Counted from the first letter of the stretch, positions 35,424 through 45,293 are shown. The stretch is 64,000 bases of DNA from Methylotenera_A sp044228245 (GCA_044228245.1 JBGAVG010000002.1:62001-126000), one strand, 5' to 3'. Numbers and translations: made by a program. Notes: generated by a model not told the origin, from the letters alone.

Positions 35424-36488
35424 TTAATCCTTATTCTCGTTCTTTATGAGGTATTTAAACTCTTCGGAAAGCAGTAGTTGCGCGCCGCTCACGACAACTT
35501 CACTATTGGCATCGATACCTTGATTAAACCAGCCGGTAGCCACTTCGGTATCTGCGGAGATGGGTTTACGCACAAACTGATCTTTCCCTTGCTTGAAATA
35601 GGCCCAGGGCTTGCCTGCGTACCATACGACGGCGTTGCTGGGAATGATAATGCCGTTGGCGCTGCCATCCCCATTGGTGCCCGTCTCGACATTGACGCGC
35701 ATGCCAATGCGCAATGATTCAGCCGGCGCGCTGTAATAGAATGTTTTGCCAAAACCGCTACTGTCGCTGGTAGCGGCGGGCGAGACATACACTGCTTTAA
35801 TAGGTGCGATGGATTCGTTGAGCGGTGCAACATGAATACTGGAACCCGCTTTGGGCGTAGTGATATTTATAGGTAGGCTCACTTGAATAAGTACATTTTT
35901 TCTCTCCAGCAAATTAGCCAGATGCGGCGCGGACTTGTCCTCAAAAGCCAATGTTGACAGCGCCTCGCCCCACTGTAGCCGCATGCTGGTTTGCAGGTTT
36001 TTGAGTTGTGATTCGCTGGCCGTGATTTTCGCGTTATCCGCATTCACCGCGGCCAGCGCCTCCTGCACGGCTCGGTCTGATACGTTTTTATCATCCGCAT
36101 TAAGCGCTTTAAGGCGCTGATACTGCTGCATGTTGCTGGCGCTGGCCGCACGCGCAAGTGCAATATCGGTTTTCAGGCTTAAAGCCCTGGCTTTTGCCTC
36201 AGTTAAACTGTCAATGCTGACCACATTGCCGTAGCTTTTTATTGTTCCCTGTAATTGTGCCGAACTCACTTTGGCTGTGGTGATGCCGCTATTCTGTTGG
36301 GTGGCGGGCGGCAGGCTGACGACATTAATGCCGGCTTTTTCACTTACTCGGCTTGGGCTTTCAATCTCCTCTTGTTGCTCGGCCCGGTATGCTTCGTACT
36401 CATCGCGCCCATAAAACACCAGTACCCAAAAAAGCGTCACGATGAGCAAGGCTTGCAGCGCAATAATAATCGTCAACTTCTTATTCAT
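35424..36488 (-). CDS. RND efflux periplasmic adaptor (membrane fusion protein)
   Basis: A 354-residue membrane-fusion protein linking the RND pump to the outer-membrane channel. N-terminal anchor helix (about 4-24, LTIIIALQALLIVTLFWVLV), a coiled-coil hairpin (about 90-165, Ala/Gln/Lys-rich), and the beta-barrel region with GMRVNVETG near residue 260. ATG at 36488 overlaps the stop of the outer-membrane gene by eight bases; a longer frame exists but would overlap more. The pump gene begins 6 bp after the stop. HME-RND context suggests metal efflux. Confidence 0.88.
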   Translation of the reverse strand: MNKKLTIIIALQALLIVTLFWVLVFYGRDEYEAYRAEQQEEIESPSRVSEKAGINVVSLPPATQQNSGITTAKVSSAQLQGTIKSYGNVVSIDSLTEAKARALSLKTDIALARAASASNMQQYQRLKALNADDKNVSDRAVQEALAAVNADNAKITASESQLKNLQTSMRLQWGEALSTLAFEDKSAPHLANLLERKNVLIQVSLPINITTPKAGSSIHVAPLNESIAPIKAVYVSPAATSDSSGFGKTFYYSAPAESLRIGMRVNVETGTNGDGSANGIIIPSNAVVWYAGKPWAYFKQGKDQFVRKPISADTEVATGWFNQGIDANSEVVVSGAQLLLSEEFKYLIKNENKD

Positions 36489-37923
36489 GATGTACATCCG
36501 CAGATATGGTGGTGGGTATAGACGAATTGTCAAACAACGGCCGTTGCATCACATCTTCAACCGCTAAGGCAGCTTGCAGGCTGTTAAATTGCGCATCTAG
36601 CAACTGCTGTTCGAGCAGGCTGGTGTTAAGCTGGTTCTGCGTCAAATCAAGACGATCGATTAAGCCTGCATCGAACTGGCGTTGCAGTTTCTGCGTCAAT
36701 TGTTCTTGCGCTTCCAGTTGCGCTTTGAGTCCATGCGTATTTTCCAGACTCGCTTGGTAAGATGCCAGACTTTGTCCTAAATCACCGATAATTCTGGCTT
36801 GCAAGGCGTCGAATTGCGCGCCCTCAACCTCGCGCAGCTGGGTAGCCTCTGCAATCAGCGTTTGATTTTTATTGAGTAAGTTTAATAAAGCAGAAAATCC
36901 GAGTGACCAGATGCTATCGCCGAACTCAAACGCGAATCCTGGCGTGAGCGAGATGTCAGGTATCTGCTTAGCTACTTCCAGCTTGATTTTTGCCTCAGCA
37001 GCGGCGTATTTTTCCAGGCTGCGGCGAATGTCCAGGCGGTTGAGTAGGGCGCTTGCCTGCAACTCTTTGTTTTTATCTGGGGTGTTTAAATGGGCTGATT
37101 GCTTAGCCAACGCCTCATCCAGATTCAACGGCTTAAGTGCCATGCCATTAAAGTGTTCTAGCGGCAAGCCCACATCTGTGGCCAAATTCGCGCGGATTTC
37201 GGCCTGTTTGGCCTGTTCGTTAGCCAGAGTAAACTGGGTTTTTTGTTTACGCAGTTTTGCGGCACTGAGCTCGGCGCTGGAGATTGCGCCTAAGCTTAGA
37301 CGTTTGTTCAGCAAATCTACCAGTTTGGTTTGAATCGCCAATTCATTTTTCAGTGCATCTGCCGTGGCGATATTTTGATGGTAGCGCAATAAATCCTTGG
37401 CGATTTGGCTGCGTAACTGCCACGCAACGTCCGCCACATCTATACGGGCAGTTTCTGCCAGATGCTGCGCTTCCTCAATACGAATCTGGCGTTTGTTGCC
37501 GGTTTCGATGGGAATTTCCACGTTCAAGCCATATGCCCAGGGCCGAATGTCGCCATTGGCCTGGTTACTATGTGCTATATGGCCGCCTATAATAGGATTT
37601 TGCTTTTGTGCGGTAGTCTTCAGGCTGGCATTGGCTAGCGCCAATTGGGCTTTTGCGACTTCCAGTTTTGGGTGGTGATACAGTGCGCACCAGGTAAGCT
37701 CGTTCAAACCCCAGGCGGCAAAAGGTAATTGGTTCTCGGTATAACCTTGCTTGATTAAATAAGCTTTAAAATCATCACCGGTGACGTTTTTGCTCAGTAG
37801 TTTTGCCGAAGTTTGCGCCGGATCCAGCGGCTTGGCCTGATATTTTTCGTGCGAGCAACCGGCAACAAGCAGGCTCAGACCCAGAGTAATGATCAAAAAT
37901 TTTGATTGAGGTAAGGGATTCAC
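36481..37923 (-). CDS. TolC/CusC-like outer-membrane efflux lipoprotein
   Basis: A 480-residue outer-membrane channel of the TolC family. A lipoprotein signal peptide ends LLVAGC at about residue 23, followed by the long helical hairpins typical of the family, with two homologous halves rich in Ala, Gln and Leu. The start is GTG at 37923 with no strong ribosome site, and no ATG fits better. It is the first clear gene of the efflux operon. A small gene of unknown function lies 25 bp upstream on the same strand. Confidence 0.88.
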   Translation of the reverse strand: MNPLPQSKFLIITLGLSLLVAGCSHEKYQAKPLDPAQTSAKLLSKNVTGDDFKAYLIKQGYTENQLPFAAWGLNELTWCALYHHPKLEVAKAQLALANASLKTTAQKQNPIIGGHIAHSNQANGDIRPWAYGLNVEIPIETGNKRQIRIEEAQHLAETARIDVADVAWQLRSQIAKDLLRYHQNIATADALKNELAIQTKLVDLLNKRLSLGAISSAELSAAKLRKQKTQFTLANEQAKQAEIRANLATDVGLPLEHFNGMALKPLNLDEALAKQSAHLNTPDKNKELQASALLNRLDIRRSLEKYAAAEAKIKLEVAKQIPDISLTPGFAFEFGDSIWSLGFSALLNLLNKNQTLIAEATQLREVEGAQFDALQARIIGDLGQSLASYQASLENTHGLKAQLEAQEQLTQKLQRQFDAGLIDRLDLTQNQLNTSLLEQQLLDAQFNSLQAALAVEDVMQRPLFDNSSIPTTISADVHHE

Positions 37924-37948
37924 GACAAGAAACGATGCGCATTACATC

Positions 37949-38197
37949 TTAGTTTTCAATGCTGGCGTGTACCGAGTTGAGTGCGTCTTGCAGGGTTTCT
38001 TCGGAGAGTTTGTTAATCGTGGTTGCCAGCAAATCAGCAGCTTCAACCGTGCGGATCGGCAAGTCATGCGTATTCAGCTCAGCAATCAGGCCGGCCGCTG
38101 CCCCTGCGATAATCAGCAAGGTTTCGCGCTCTTTCATTAGCAACTCAAGCTCGGCGCGCAGCATATTGTTTTCATTGGAATAGGTAGAGTTTTGCAT
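37949..38197 (-). CDS. Small hypothetical protein upstream of the efflux operon (82 aa)
   Basis: An 82-residue acidic protein with a heptad-like helical N-terminal half (MLRAELELLMKERETLL), a short hydrophobic patch IIAGAAAGLIAEL and an amphipathic C-terminal helix. No family is recognised and there is no typical signal peptide. It is co-directional with, and 25 bp upstream of, the outer-membrane gene, so it may head the same transcript and be regulatory (inference only). Confidence 0.55.
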   Translation of the reverse strand: MQNSTYSNENNMLRAELELLMKERETLLIIAGAAAGLIAELNTHDLPIRTVEAADLLATTINKLSEETLQDALNSVHASIEN

Positions 38198-38376
38198 ATC
38201 ATTATCTTTTAAAATAGAGAGCTAGACTGTATCTTGCTATCTGTATGGCGTTCTTGTCAATCTGCTTAATGAATGCCCGCATAATTTTGTTCCTGAGTTC
38301 CTGTTTCTCTTATCAAATGTGGCAAAGTTGCGATACAATACGCGTTTTATTGATTTGGGTATTACCTGAATCAAAT

Positions 38377-38461
38377 GCGAGAGTGGCGGAATTGGTAGAC
38401 GCACTGGATTTAGGTTCCAGCGCCGCAAGGCGTGAGAGTTCGAGTCTCTCCTTTCGCACCA
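38377..38461 (+). tRNA. tRNA-Leu (anticodon UAG)
   Basis: An 85-base class II tRNA: acceptor GCGAGAG/CTTTCGC, anticodon stem CTGGA/TCCAG around TTTAGGT (anticodon TAG), variable arm GCCGCAAGGC, T-arm with GTTCGAGT and encoded CCA. It lies just upstream of tig. Confidence 0.97.
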
Positions 38462-38520
38462 TCAACAACTAATCGTTTTCTATAACATAATTAGGAAACA
38501 ACTTTTACAGGAAATGCAAC

Positions 38521-39825
38521 ATGGCAGCATCTGTTGAAACAATCAGTAGTTTAGAACGTCGCATGACAGTGAAGGTGCCATTGGCGCCATTAGAAGGTCA
38601 AATCAGGCAGCGCCTCAGCCAGATTTCACGCACGGCCAAATTCGCAGGTTTCCGCCCGGGCAAAGCGCCTATTGGCTTGGTGAATCAGCATTATGGCGAC
38701 CAGGTGCGTGACGAAGTGTATTCCAAGGCCGTAGAAACCAGTTTTGGCGATGCAGTAGAAGAAAACAAGTTGCGTGTGGCCGGTTTCCCGAACATCGAAC
38801 ATAAGCCCTTTGCAGAAGCGGCGACCGAGTTTGAATACACGGCAACATTCGAAGTATTTCCAGAGGTAAAGCTGGGCGACTTAAGCAAAATCAAGCTGGA
38901 AAAGCCAGCCTTGGAAGTGACGGATGCCGACGTTGAAAAAACACTGGACGTGCTGGTAAAGCAACGTGTGAGCTATGAGCCGGTCAAACGCGCTGCCAAG
39001 AAAGACGACCGCGTGAATGTGAGCCTGACAGCCAGTATCGACGGTAACGTGGTGGAAAGCACTGGCGACAAGGGGATTGACCTTGTGTTGGGCGAACCGA
39101 ACCGCATGGCGGCTTTCGATGATGAACTCATCGGCGGAAAAACCGGCAGCAGCAAGACTTTCGAAATCACTTACCCTGCAGACCACAATCCTGCTGAGCT
39201 TGCTGGCAAAAAAGTGAGCTACACCGTGACTTTTAACAGTGTTTCCCAGCCGGTTCTGCCTAAGGTTGACGCGGAATTCGCCAAAAGCCTGGGCGTGGAT
39301 GACGGTGATGTGAACAAGATGCGTGCTGAAATCAAGCTAAGCCTTGAACAGGAAGTGGAAAAACGCATCAAAGCGCGCGTAAAAGAAGGCGTGTTTCAAG
39401 CGCTGGTCGCTGCGGCTGAGTTTGAAGTGCCCAAGGCGCTGATTGGTGCCGAAATTAACCGCATGATGCAGATGACCGCACAAAACTTACAGCAGCGTGG
39501 CATGAACCCTAAAGATATCCAGCTTGAGCCAGGTATGTTTGAGGAGCAGGCAAAACGTGGCACGGCTTTGCGCCTGATTTTGAGCGAAATCGTGAACACA
39601 AACAGCCTGCAAGCCAATGCTGACCAAGTACGCGCAATGGTGGACACTTTTGCGAACAGCTATGAAAAGCCTGAAGAACTGGTGAATTGGTATTATGCCG
39701 ATGTAAAACGGCTGGATGAGCCAGCCGCGCTGGCGACAGAAGAGAATGTGGTGAACTGGGTGCTGGAAAAAGCCAAGGTCAGCGCTAAAAAAATCAAATT
39801 TGATGAATTAATGGCAGGCCAATAA
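38521..39825 (+). CDS. tig: Trigger factor
   Basis: A 434-residue ribosome-associated chaperone and prolyl isomerase. The ribosome-binding signature GFRPGKAP lies near residue 44 in the N-terminal domain, the FKBP-type domain spans about 150-245, and a long helical C-terminal chaperone domain follows. The stop overlaps the clpP start as TAATG. The order tig-clpP-clpX-lon-hup is the standard proteostasis cluster of proteobacteria. Confidence 0.97.
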   Translation: MAASVETISSLERRMTVKVPLAPLEGQIRQRLSQISRTAKFAGFRPGKAPIGLVNQHYGDQVRDEVYSKAVETSFGDAVEENKLRVAGFPNIEHKPFAEAATEFEYTATFEVFPEVKLGDLSKIKLEKPALEVTDADVEKTLDVLVKQRVSYEPVKRAAKKDDRVNVSLTASIDGNVVESTGDKGIDLVLGEPNRMAAFDDELIGGKTGSSKTFEITYPADHNPAELAGKKVSYTVTFNSVSQPVLPKVDAEFAKSLGVDDGDVNKMRAEIKLSLEQEVEKRIKARVKEGVFQALVAAAEFEVPKALIGAEINRMMQMTAQNLQQRGMNPKDIQLEPGMFEEQAKRGTALRLILSEIVNTNSLQANADQVRAMVDTFANSYEKPEELVNWYYADVKRLDEPAALATEENVVNWVLEKAKVSAKKIKFDELMAGQ

Positions 39826-40472
39826 TGACAAATAGTATGAGCGAGATTATAGCAAACGGCATGACCGAGCCTCAGGGGCTGGGCTATATCCCGATGGTCA
39901 TCGAGCAAAGTGGCCGCGGTGAACGCTCATATGACATTTACTCGCGCCTGCTGAAAGAGCGCGTCATATTTCTGGTTGGCCCGGTCAATGATATGAGCGC
40001 TAATCTGGTCGTCGCGCAATTGTTGTTTTTGGAAGCCGAGAATCCGGACAAGGACATCTCGCTTTACATCAATTCGCCTGGCGGCTCGGTGACCGCAGGC
40101 ATGTCTATTTACGACACCATGCAATTCATCAAGCCAGATGTGAGCACTCTGTGCATCGGCCAGGCAGCAAGCATGGGCGCGTTTTTGCTGGCGGCTGGCG
40201 CCAAAGGCAAGCGTTTTAGCTTGCCCAATTCTCGGGTCATGATTCACCAGCCGTCCGGCGGTTTTCAGGGTCAGTCATCCGACATTGAAATCCATGCCAA
40301 AGAAATTTTGTATTTGCGCGGCAAGCTGAATGAAATTCTGGCGTATCACACTGGAAAAACAGCTGCGGAAATTGATCGCGATACCGAGCGCGACAACTTC
40401 ATGAGTGCGGACGAATCGGTTAAATACGGCATGATTGACAAGGTTATTGCTAATCGCTCTGAAGCGGCATAA
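39825..40472 (+). CDS. clpP: ATP-dependent Clp protease proteolytic subunit
   Basis: A 215-residue serine protease subunit forming the tetradecameric chamber used by ClpX/ClpA. Catalytic triad visible as Ser116 (QAASMGAF), His141 (MIHQP) and Asp190 (TERDNF). The N-terminal 14 residues are probably a removed propeptide. Translation is coupled to tig by the TAATG overlap. clpX follows after 36 bp. Confidence 0.97.
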   Translation: MTNSMSEIIANGMTEPQGLGYIPMVIEQSGRGERSYDIYSRLLKERVIFLVGPVNDMSANLVVAQLLFLEAENPDKDISLYINSPGGSVTAGMSIYDTMQFIKPDVSTLCIGQAASMGAFLLAAGAKGKRFSLPNSRVMIHQPSGGFQGQSSDIEIHAKEILYLRGKLNEILAYHTGKTAAEIDRDTERDNFMSADESVKYGMIDKVIANRSEAA

Positions 40473-40508
40473 TATAAAAGGCAGTTTTGTACGATTTAAG
40501 GATGTTGC

Positions 40509-41792
40509 ATGGCCACTAAAGCCGAAGGTGAAAAGTTACTCTATTGCTCTTTTTGCGGCAAAAGCCAGCATGAAGTCAAAAAGTTAATCGCAGGTCCGTC
40601 CGTGTTTATCTGCGATGAGTGCGTCGATTTATGCAACGACATCATCAAAGAGGAGGTGCAAAACCTCAGCGACATTAAGTCTGCTGACAAGTCCCTGCCT
40701 ACCCCGCAGGAAATCTGCGCCATTCTGGATCAGTACGTGATCGGTCAGGTACAAGCCAAAAAGAACTTATCAGTCGCTGTCTATAACCATTACAAACGCC
40801 TGGGCCATAACCATATTTCACAAAATACCGTCAAAGACGATGTCGAAATTCAGAAAAGCAATATTTTGCTGATTGGCCCGACAGGCTCCGGCAAGACTTT
40901 GCTGGCACAAACACTGGCGCGCCTTCTGGACGTGCCATTTGTGATGGCTGATGCCACTACATTGACTGAAGCGGGTTATGTGGGGGAAGACGTTGAGAAC
41001 ATTATGCAAAAGCTGTTGCAAAAATGCGATTACGACATCGAAAAGGCGCAGCGCGGCATCGTGTACATCGATGAAGTGGATAAAATTTCCCGTAAATCAG
41101 ACAATCCTTCGATTACGCGCGATGTGTCGGGTGAGGGCGTGCAGCAAGCCTTGCTTAAGCTGATTGAGGGTACCGTGGCATCAGTGCCCCCGCAAGGCGG
41201 TCGTAAGCACCCAAATCAGGAATTCGTGCAACTGGATACCACCAATATCCTGTTTATCTGCGGAGGGGCGTTTGACGGCTTGGACAAAGTCATTCGCCGG
41301 CGTTCTGAAAAGGGTGGCATCGGTTTTGGCGCGGAAGTTAAAAGCAAAGATGACCTGCGCGAAGTGGGTGCCGTGCTACGTGATGTAGAACCGGAAGATT
41401 TGATCAAATTCGGCTTGATTCCGGAGTTTATTGGCCGTTTGCCCGTAGTAGCCACGTTGGAATCCTTAGACGAAGAAGCGTTGATGACGATTCTAACCGA
41501 ACCGAAGAACGCGCTTACCAAACAATATATCAAGCTGTTCAAAATGGAGGGCGTGGATCTGGAATTCAGAGAATCCGCCTTACGGTTGATTGCCAAAAAA
41601 GCGCTTGAACGCAAAACCGGTGCGCGTGGCTTGCGCTCTATCATGGAGCACGCGCTGCTGGAGATCATGTATGACTTGCCTTCTATCGAGAATCTGGTCA
41701 AAGTAGTGATTGATGAAGGTACAATCAAAGGCGATTCCCAGCCTATCATGATTTACCAGGATGCACCCAAAGTGGCTGAAACAGCCAGCTAG
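40509..41792 (+). CDS. clpX: ATP-dependent Clp protease ATPase subunit ClpX
   Basis: A 427-residue AAA+ unfoldase. The N-terminal zinc-binding domain has the C-x2-C-x18-C-x2-C pattern (about residues 14-39). The AAA+ module has Walker A GPTGSGKTLLAQ (about 119), Walker B IVYIDEVDKI (about 184) and a C-terminal sensor domain with GARGLRSIMEH. It recognises tagged substrates and feeds ClpP, encoded just upstream. Length and order are standard. Confidence 0.97.
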   Translation: MATKAEGEKLLYCSFCGKSQHEVKKLIAGPSVFICDECVDLCNDIIKEEVQNLSDIKSADKSLPTPQEICAILDQYVIGQVQAKKNLSVAVYNHYKRLGHNHISQNTVKDDVEIQKSNILLIGPTGSGKTLLAQTLARLLDVPFVMADATTLTEAGYVGEDVENIMQKLLQKCDYDIEKAQRGIVYIDEVDKISRKSDNPSITRDVSGEGVQQALLKLIEGTVASVPPQGGRKHPNQEFVQLDTTNILFICGGAFDGLDKVIRRRSEKGGIGFGAEVKSKDDLREVGAVLRDVEPEDLIKFGLIPEFIGRLPVVATLESLDEEALMTILTEPKNALTKQYIKLFKMEGVDLEFRESALRLIAKKALERKTGARGLRSIMEHALLEIMYDLPSIENLVKVVIDEGTIKGDSQPIMIYQDAPKVAETAS

Positions 41793-41903
41793 ATAATCGT
41801 CTCAGACAAGCCGACAAGACTATTGCAATTAAAAATAAGTCATTTATAGTGATGCATGTATAAAGCCTTCAAGGTTAAATATATGTTATTTGATTGACTA
41901 GCT

Positions 41904-41932
41904 CTTGAAGAATCAAAGAATGTTCCCAACTT
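41904..41932 (+). promoter_or_regulatory. Sigma-32-like heat-shock promoter of lon
   Basis: CTTGAAG at 41904-41910 and TCCCAACTT at 41924-41932 with about 14 bases between resemble the sigma-32 elements CTTGAA and CCCCAT-T. They lie about 45-70 bp before the lon start, and lon is a classic heat-shock gene. The call is from pattern only. Confidence 0.55.
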
Positions 41933-41975
41933 AAAAGCATTGGTAGTATTTACCGTGTGAACTTGAAAGTATTTT

Positions 41976-44453
41976 ATGACCGAACAGACTTTGCCAGACA
42001 ATGTATCCCAACCTAAGCATGACATGATGCCGCTACTGCCTTTGCGCGATGTGGTAGTGTATCCGCATCTGGTGATTCCTCTATTCGTGGGGCGTGCCAA
42101 ATCGGTCAAAGCGCTTGAGATTGCCTCTGAAGGAAACAAGCAAATATTGCTGGTTGCCCAAAAATCTGCCAACAAAGATGAGCCGGATGCCGATGACTTA
42201 TATGAAATCGGTACTTTGGCGACCGTGTTGCAGATGCTAAAACTGCCCGATGGTACTGTCAAAGTGCTGGTTGAAGGGTTATACCGTGTGCGTGTTTCTG
42301 ATTTTGTTGAAACCGAAGAATGTTTTCTGGCCAAAGCCGAAAAGATTGTGCAACCGGAAGAAAGCGACAGTGAAACCGAGGCGCTCATGCGCACGGTTTT
42401 CACGCAGTTTGACCAATACGTCAAACTCAACAAAAAAATTCCGCCTGAGATTCTGACTTCACTGGCAACCATTAATGATGCTGGTCGTCTGGCGGACACG
42501 ATCTCTGCACATCTCACCCTGAAACTTGAAGAAAAGCAAAAAATTCTCGAAATGCTGAGTGTCACCGAGCGCCTGGAACATTTGCTGCACTTGATGGAAT
42601 CTGAAATCGATATTCTGCAGGTGGAGAAGCGTATCCGTGGCCGTGTGAAGCGGCAGATGGAAAAAAGCCAGCGCGAATATTATCTGAATGAACAAGTGAA
42701 AGCGATTCAAAAAGAACTCGGCGAGCAGGACGAAAGTGTCGAGATGGATGAGCTTGAAAAGCGCATCAATGAATCCGGGATGTCAAAAGAAGCACTAGCC
42801 AAGGTGAATGCTGAGCTCAAGAAGCTAAAAATGATGTCACCGATGTCGGCAGAGGCTTCTGTGGTGCGCAATTATATCGATACGTTGGTGGGGTTGCCGT
42901 GGAAGAAAAAAACCAAAATCAGTAAAGATCTAAAAGCCGCAGAAGCGATTCTGGATGCGGACCACTATGGGTTAGAGAAAGTCAAAGAACGTATTGTCGA
43001 GTATCTGGCGGTACAGCAGCGCGTGGGCAAGCTGAAAGCGCCGATCTTGTGCCTGGTAGGTCCGCCGGGCGTGGGCAAGACCTCGCTTGGGCAAAGTATC
43101 GCTAAAGCGGTTAATCGCAAGTTTATACGCATGGCCTTGGGCGGCGTGCGTGATGAGGCGGAAATTCGCGGTCACAGGCGCACCTATATCGGCTCAATGC
43201 CAGGCAAGGTATTGCAAAGCATGAGTAAGGTGGGCGTAAAGAACCCATTATTTTTACTCGATGAAGTCGATAAAATGGGCCAGGACATGCGTGGCGACCC
43301 GTCGTCTGCATTGCTGGAAGTGCTTGATCCGGAACAGAACCACACCTTTGCCGATCATTACGTTGAAGTTGAATACGATCTGTCGGATGTGATGTTTGTG
43401 GCAACGGCCAATACTATGAATATTCCTGCGCCATTGCTGGACAGGATGGAGATCATTCGCCTTGCGGGTTATACCGAAGATGAGAAAATCAATATCGCGA
43501 TGAAGTATTTGCTGCCAAAACAGCTTAAAGCGCATGGACTCAAGCCGGCAGAAATCAGCATTGCTGAATCAGTGATTCGCGATATCGTACGCTTTTATAC
43601 GCGCGAGGCAGGCGTTCGCCGTCTGGAGCAGGAAATCGCAAAAGTGTGCCGGAAAGTAGTAAAAGAATTGCTGCTTAACAAGACCAAGGCTAAAAATAGC
43701 CGTCCAGCTTCGGAAACTGAAAAAGCGAAGCCAGTCAAAAAAGTTGTCGTCACTTCCAAGAACCTGGATAAATATCTGGGTGTGTACCGCTATGATTATG
43801 GTGTGGCCGCGAAAGAAAATCAGGTAGGGCAGGTCACGGGGCTGGCCTGGACGTCTGTGGGCGGCGAATTGCTTACGATAGAAGCTGTGCTATTGCCAGG
43901 TAAAGGCAAAACGATCACTACGGGTAAACTTGGCGATGTGATGCAGGAATCGGTACAGGCAGCCATGAGCGTGGTGCGCAGCCGGGCTAAGCGGTTGGGT
44001 ATTCCTGAAGATTTTTACGAGAAAAAAGACATCCATATTCACTTGCCTGAGGGTGCTACGCCAAAAGATGGGCCCAGTGCGGGCATTGGCCTGACTACGG
44101 CGTTAGTTTCGGTGCTAACGGGCATTCCTGCACGTGCAGACGTGGCCATGACCGGGGAGATCACCTTGCGTGGTGAAGTGCTTGCAATTGGCGGTTTGAA
44201 AGAAAAGTTACTGGCCGCGCATCGCGGTGGTATTAAAACAGTGCTGATCCCCGAATCAAACGTAAAAGACCTGGTGGATATTCCAGAAAACATCAAGAGC
44301 CATTTGCAAATCCATCCGGTTAAATGGATTGATCAGGTATTGGAATTGGCTTTGGAAACCATGCCCCAGCCTTCGGAAGAAAAGCCAGTTGAAATTGCTG
44401 CTGCAGTTCCGGAAATTGCAGCAGTAGATGAGAAGGCACCGATAACGCACTAA
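41976..44453 (+). CDS. lon: ATP-dependent protease Lon
   Basis: An 825-residue protease with fused chaperone and peptidase parts: N-terminal substrate-recognition domain (about 15-210), helical linker, AAA+ domain with Walker A GPPGVGKTSLGQ (about 356) and Walker B LFLLDEVDKM (about 418), and C-terminal Ser-Lys protease domain with DGPSAGIGLTTAL containing the catalytic serine (about 698). The C-terminal tail beyond residue 800 is acidic and variable. It degrades misfolded and regulatory proteins. It is preceded by a 183-bp gap with a heat-shock-like promoter. Confidence 0.97.
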   Translation: MTEQTLPDNVSQPKHDMMPLLPLRDVVVYPHLVIPLFVGRAKSVKALEIASEGNKQILLVAQKSANKDEPDADDLYEIGTLATVLQMLKLPDGTVKVLVEGLYRVRVSDFVETEECFLAKAEKIVQPEESDSETEALMRTVFTQFDQYVKLNKKIPPEILTSLATINDAGRLADTISAHLTLKLEEKQKILEMLSVTERLEHLLHLMESEIDILQVEKRIRGRVKRQMEKSQREYYLNEQVKAIQKELGEQDESVEMDELEKRINESGMSKEALAKVNAELKKLKMMSPMSAEASVVRNYIDTLVGLPWKKKTKISKDLKAAEAILDADHYGLEKVKERIVEYLAVQQRVGKLKAPILCLVGPPGVGKTSLGQSIAKAVNRKFIRMALGGVRDEAEIRGHRRTYIGSMPGKVLQSMSKVGVKNPLFLLDEVDKMGQDMRGDPSSALLEVLDPEQNHTFADHYVEVEYDLSDVMFVATANTMNIPAPLLDRMEIIRLAGYTEDEKINIAMKYLLPKQLKAHGLKPAEISIAESVIRDIVRFYTREAGVRRLEQEIAKVCRKVVKELLLNKTKAKNSRPASETEKAKPVKKVVVTSKNLDKYLGVYRYDYGVAAKENQVGQVTGLAWTSVGGELLTIEAVLLPGKGKTITTGKLGDVMQESVQAAMSVVRSRAKRLGIPEDFYEKKDIHIHLPEGATPKDGPSAGIGLTTALVSVLTGIPARADVAMTGEITLRGEVLAIGGLKEKLLAAHRGGIKTVLIPESNVKDLVDIPENIKSHLQIHPVKWIDQVLELALETMPQPSEEKPVEIAAAVPEIAAVDEKAPITH

Positions 44454-44592
44454 TTTCACCAGCTGTTATCTTTATTTTCATTTATCGCGTAAAATCAGCC
44501 GCAAAGCCTTGACAGAGGCTTTTGTAGCTTGATATAAAGTCATAACAGGATAGGCCTGTTATTTTAGTTAATAACATTAGAGGGGATTACTC

Positions 44593-44865
44593 GTGAATAA
44601 ATCAGAATTGATTGATGAAATTGCAAAAGCAGCAGGCGTTTCGAAGGCTGCTGCTGGCCGTACTTTAGATGCAACGACAGCTGCTATTACTAAAGCGCTT
44701 AAAAAAGGTGATTTAGTTACTTTAATTGGTTTCGGTTCATTTTATGTAGGCAAACGTGAAGCCCGTAATGGCCGTAATCCCCGCACTGGCGCAACAATTA
44801 AAATCAAAGCTGCAAATTCTCCTAAGTTTAGGGCTGGTAAAGCGCTTAAAGATGCTGTAAACTAG
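44593..44865 (+). CDS. hupB: DNA-binding protein HU (beta type)
   Basis: A 90-residue histone-like protein. The dimer core and the DNA-contacting arm with GRNPRTGATIKI (about residues 60-71) are typical, and VTLIGFGSFYVGKR precedes it. It bends and compacts DNA and follows lon as in many proteobacteria. The 140-bp gap after lon suggests its own promoter. An AGAGGGG box precedes the ATG-equivalent start, which is GTG. Confidence 0.96.
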   Translation: MNKSELIDEIAKAAGVSKAAAGRTLDATTAAITKALKKGDLVTLIGFGSFYVGKREARNGRNPRTGATIKIKAANSPKFRAGKALKDAVN

Positions 44866-44947
44866 CGGTCTTTACTGATTAAGCAATTAATCAGTATTAA
44901 AGCAGTTAGTTGTAAGCTTTATCATGTCTTTGGCGATAAAGCTCCCG

Positions 44948-45023
44948 GGGTGCTTAGCTCAGTTGGTAGAGCGTCGCCCTTACAAGGCGAATGTCAGCGG
45001 TTCGACCCCGTTAGCACCCACCA
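44948..45023 (+). tRNA. tRNA-Val (anticodon UAC)
   Basis: A 76-base tRNA: acceptor GGGTGCT/AGCACCC, D-arm AGCTCAGTTGGTAGAGC, anticodon stem TCGCC/GGCGA around CTTACAA (anticodon TAC), T-arm GGTTCGACC and encoded CCA. Confidence 0.97.
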
Positions 45024-45147
45024 ATAACTAACATGTATCGCCTCAAAATATATTAAGAGTGCTAGAATTTTTAGCACTCTTTCATTTTGAATGCTTTATT
45101 AGATGCCAAAGACCATAGCAATATTGACGTTTTAGAAATAGTAAACT

Positions 45148-45224
45148 GGAGTGGTAGTTCAGTTGGTTAGAATACCGGCCTGTCACGCCGGGGGTCGCGG
45201 GTTCGAGCCCCGTCCACTCCGCCA
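45148..45224 (+). tRNA. tRNA-Asp (anticodon GUC)
   Basis: A 77-base tRNA: acceptor GGAGTGG/CCACTCC, D-arm with GTTCAGTTGGTTAGAAT, anticodon loop CTGTCAC (anticodon GTC), T-arm GGGTTCGAGCC and encoded CCA. It follows tRNA-Val by 124 bp, probably in the same transcript. Confidence 0.97.
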
Positions 45225-45264
45225 ACAAGTCTGAGTTGTTGCTGCCCTGATGCAACTTAGCGTG

Positions 45265-45293
45265 AAAGCCCCGCCAACAGTGGGGCTTTTTTC
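45265..45293 (+). terminator. Rho-independent terminator after tRNA-Asp
   Basis: An 8-bp stem AAAGCCCC / GGGGCTTT with a 9-base loop and a T-rich tail 40 bp after tRNA-Asp. It ends the tRNA transcript before the guanidine operon. Confidence 0.9.
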
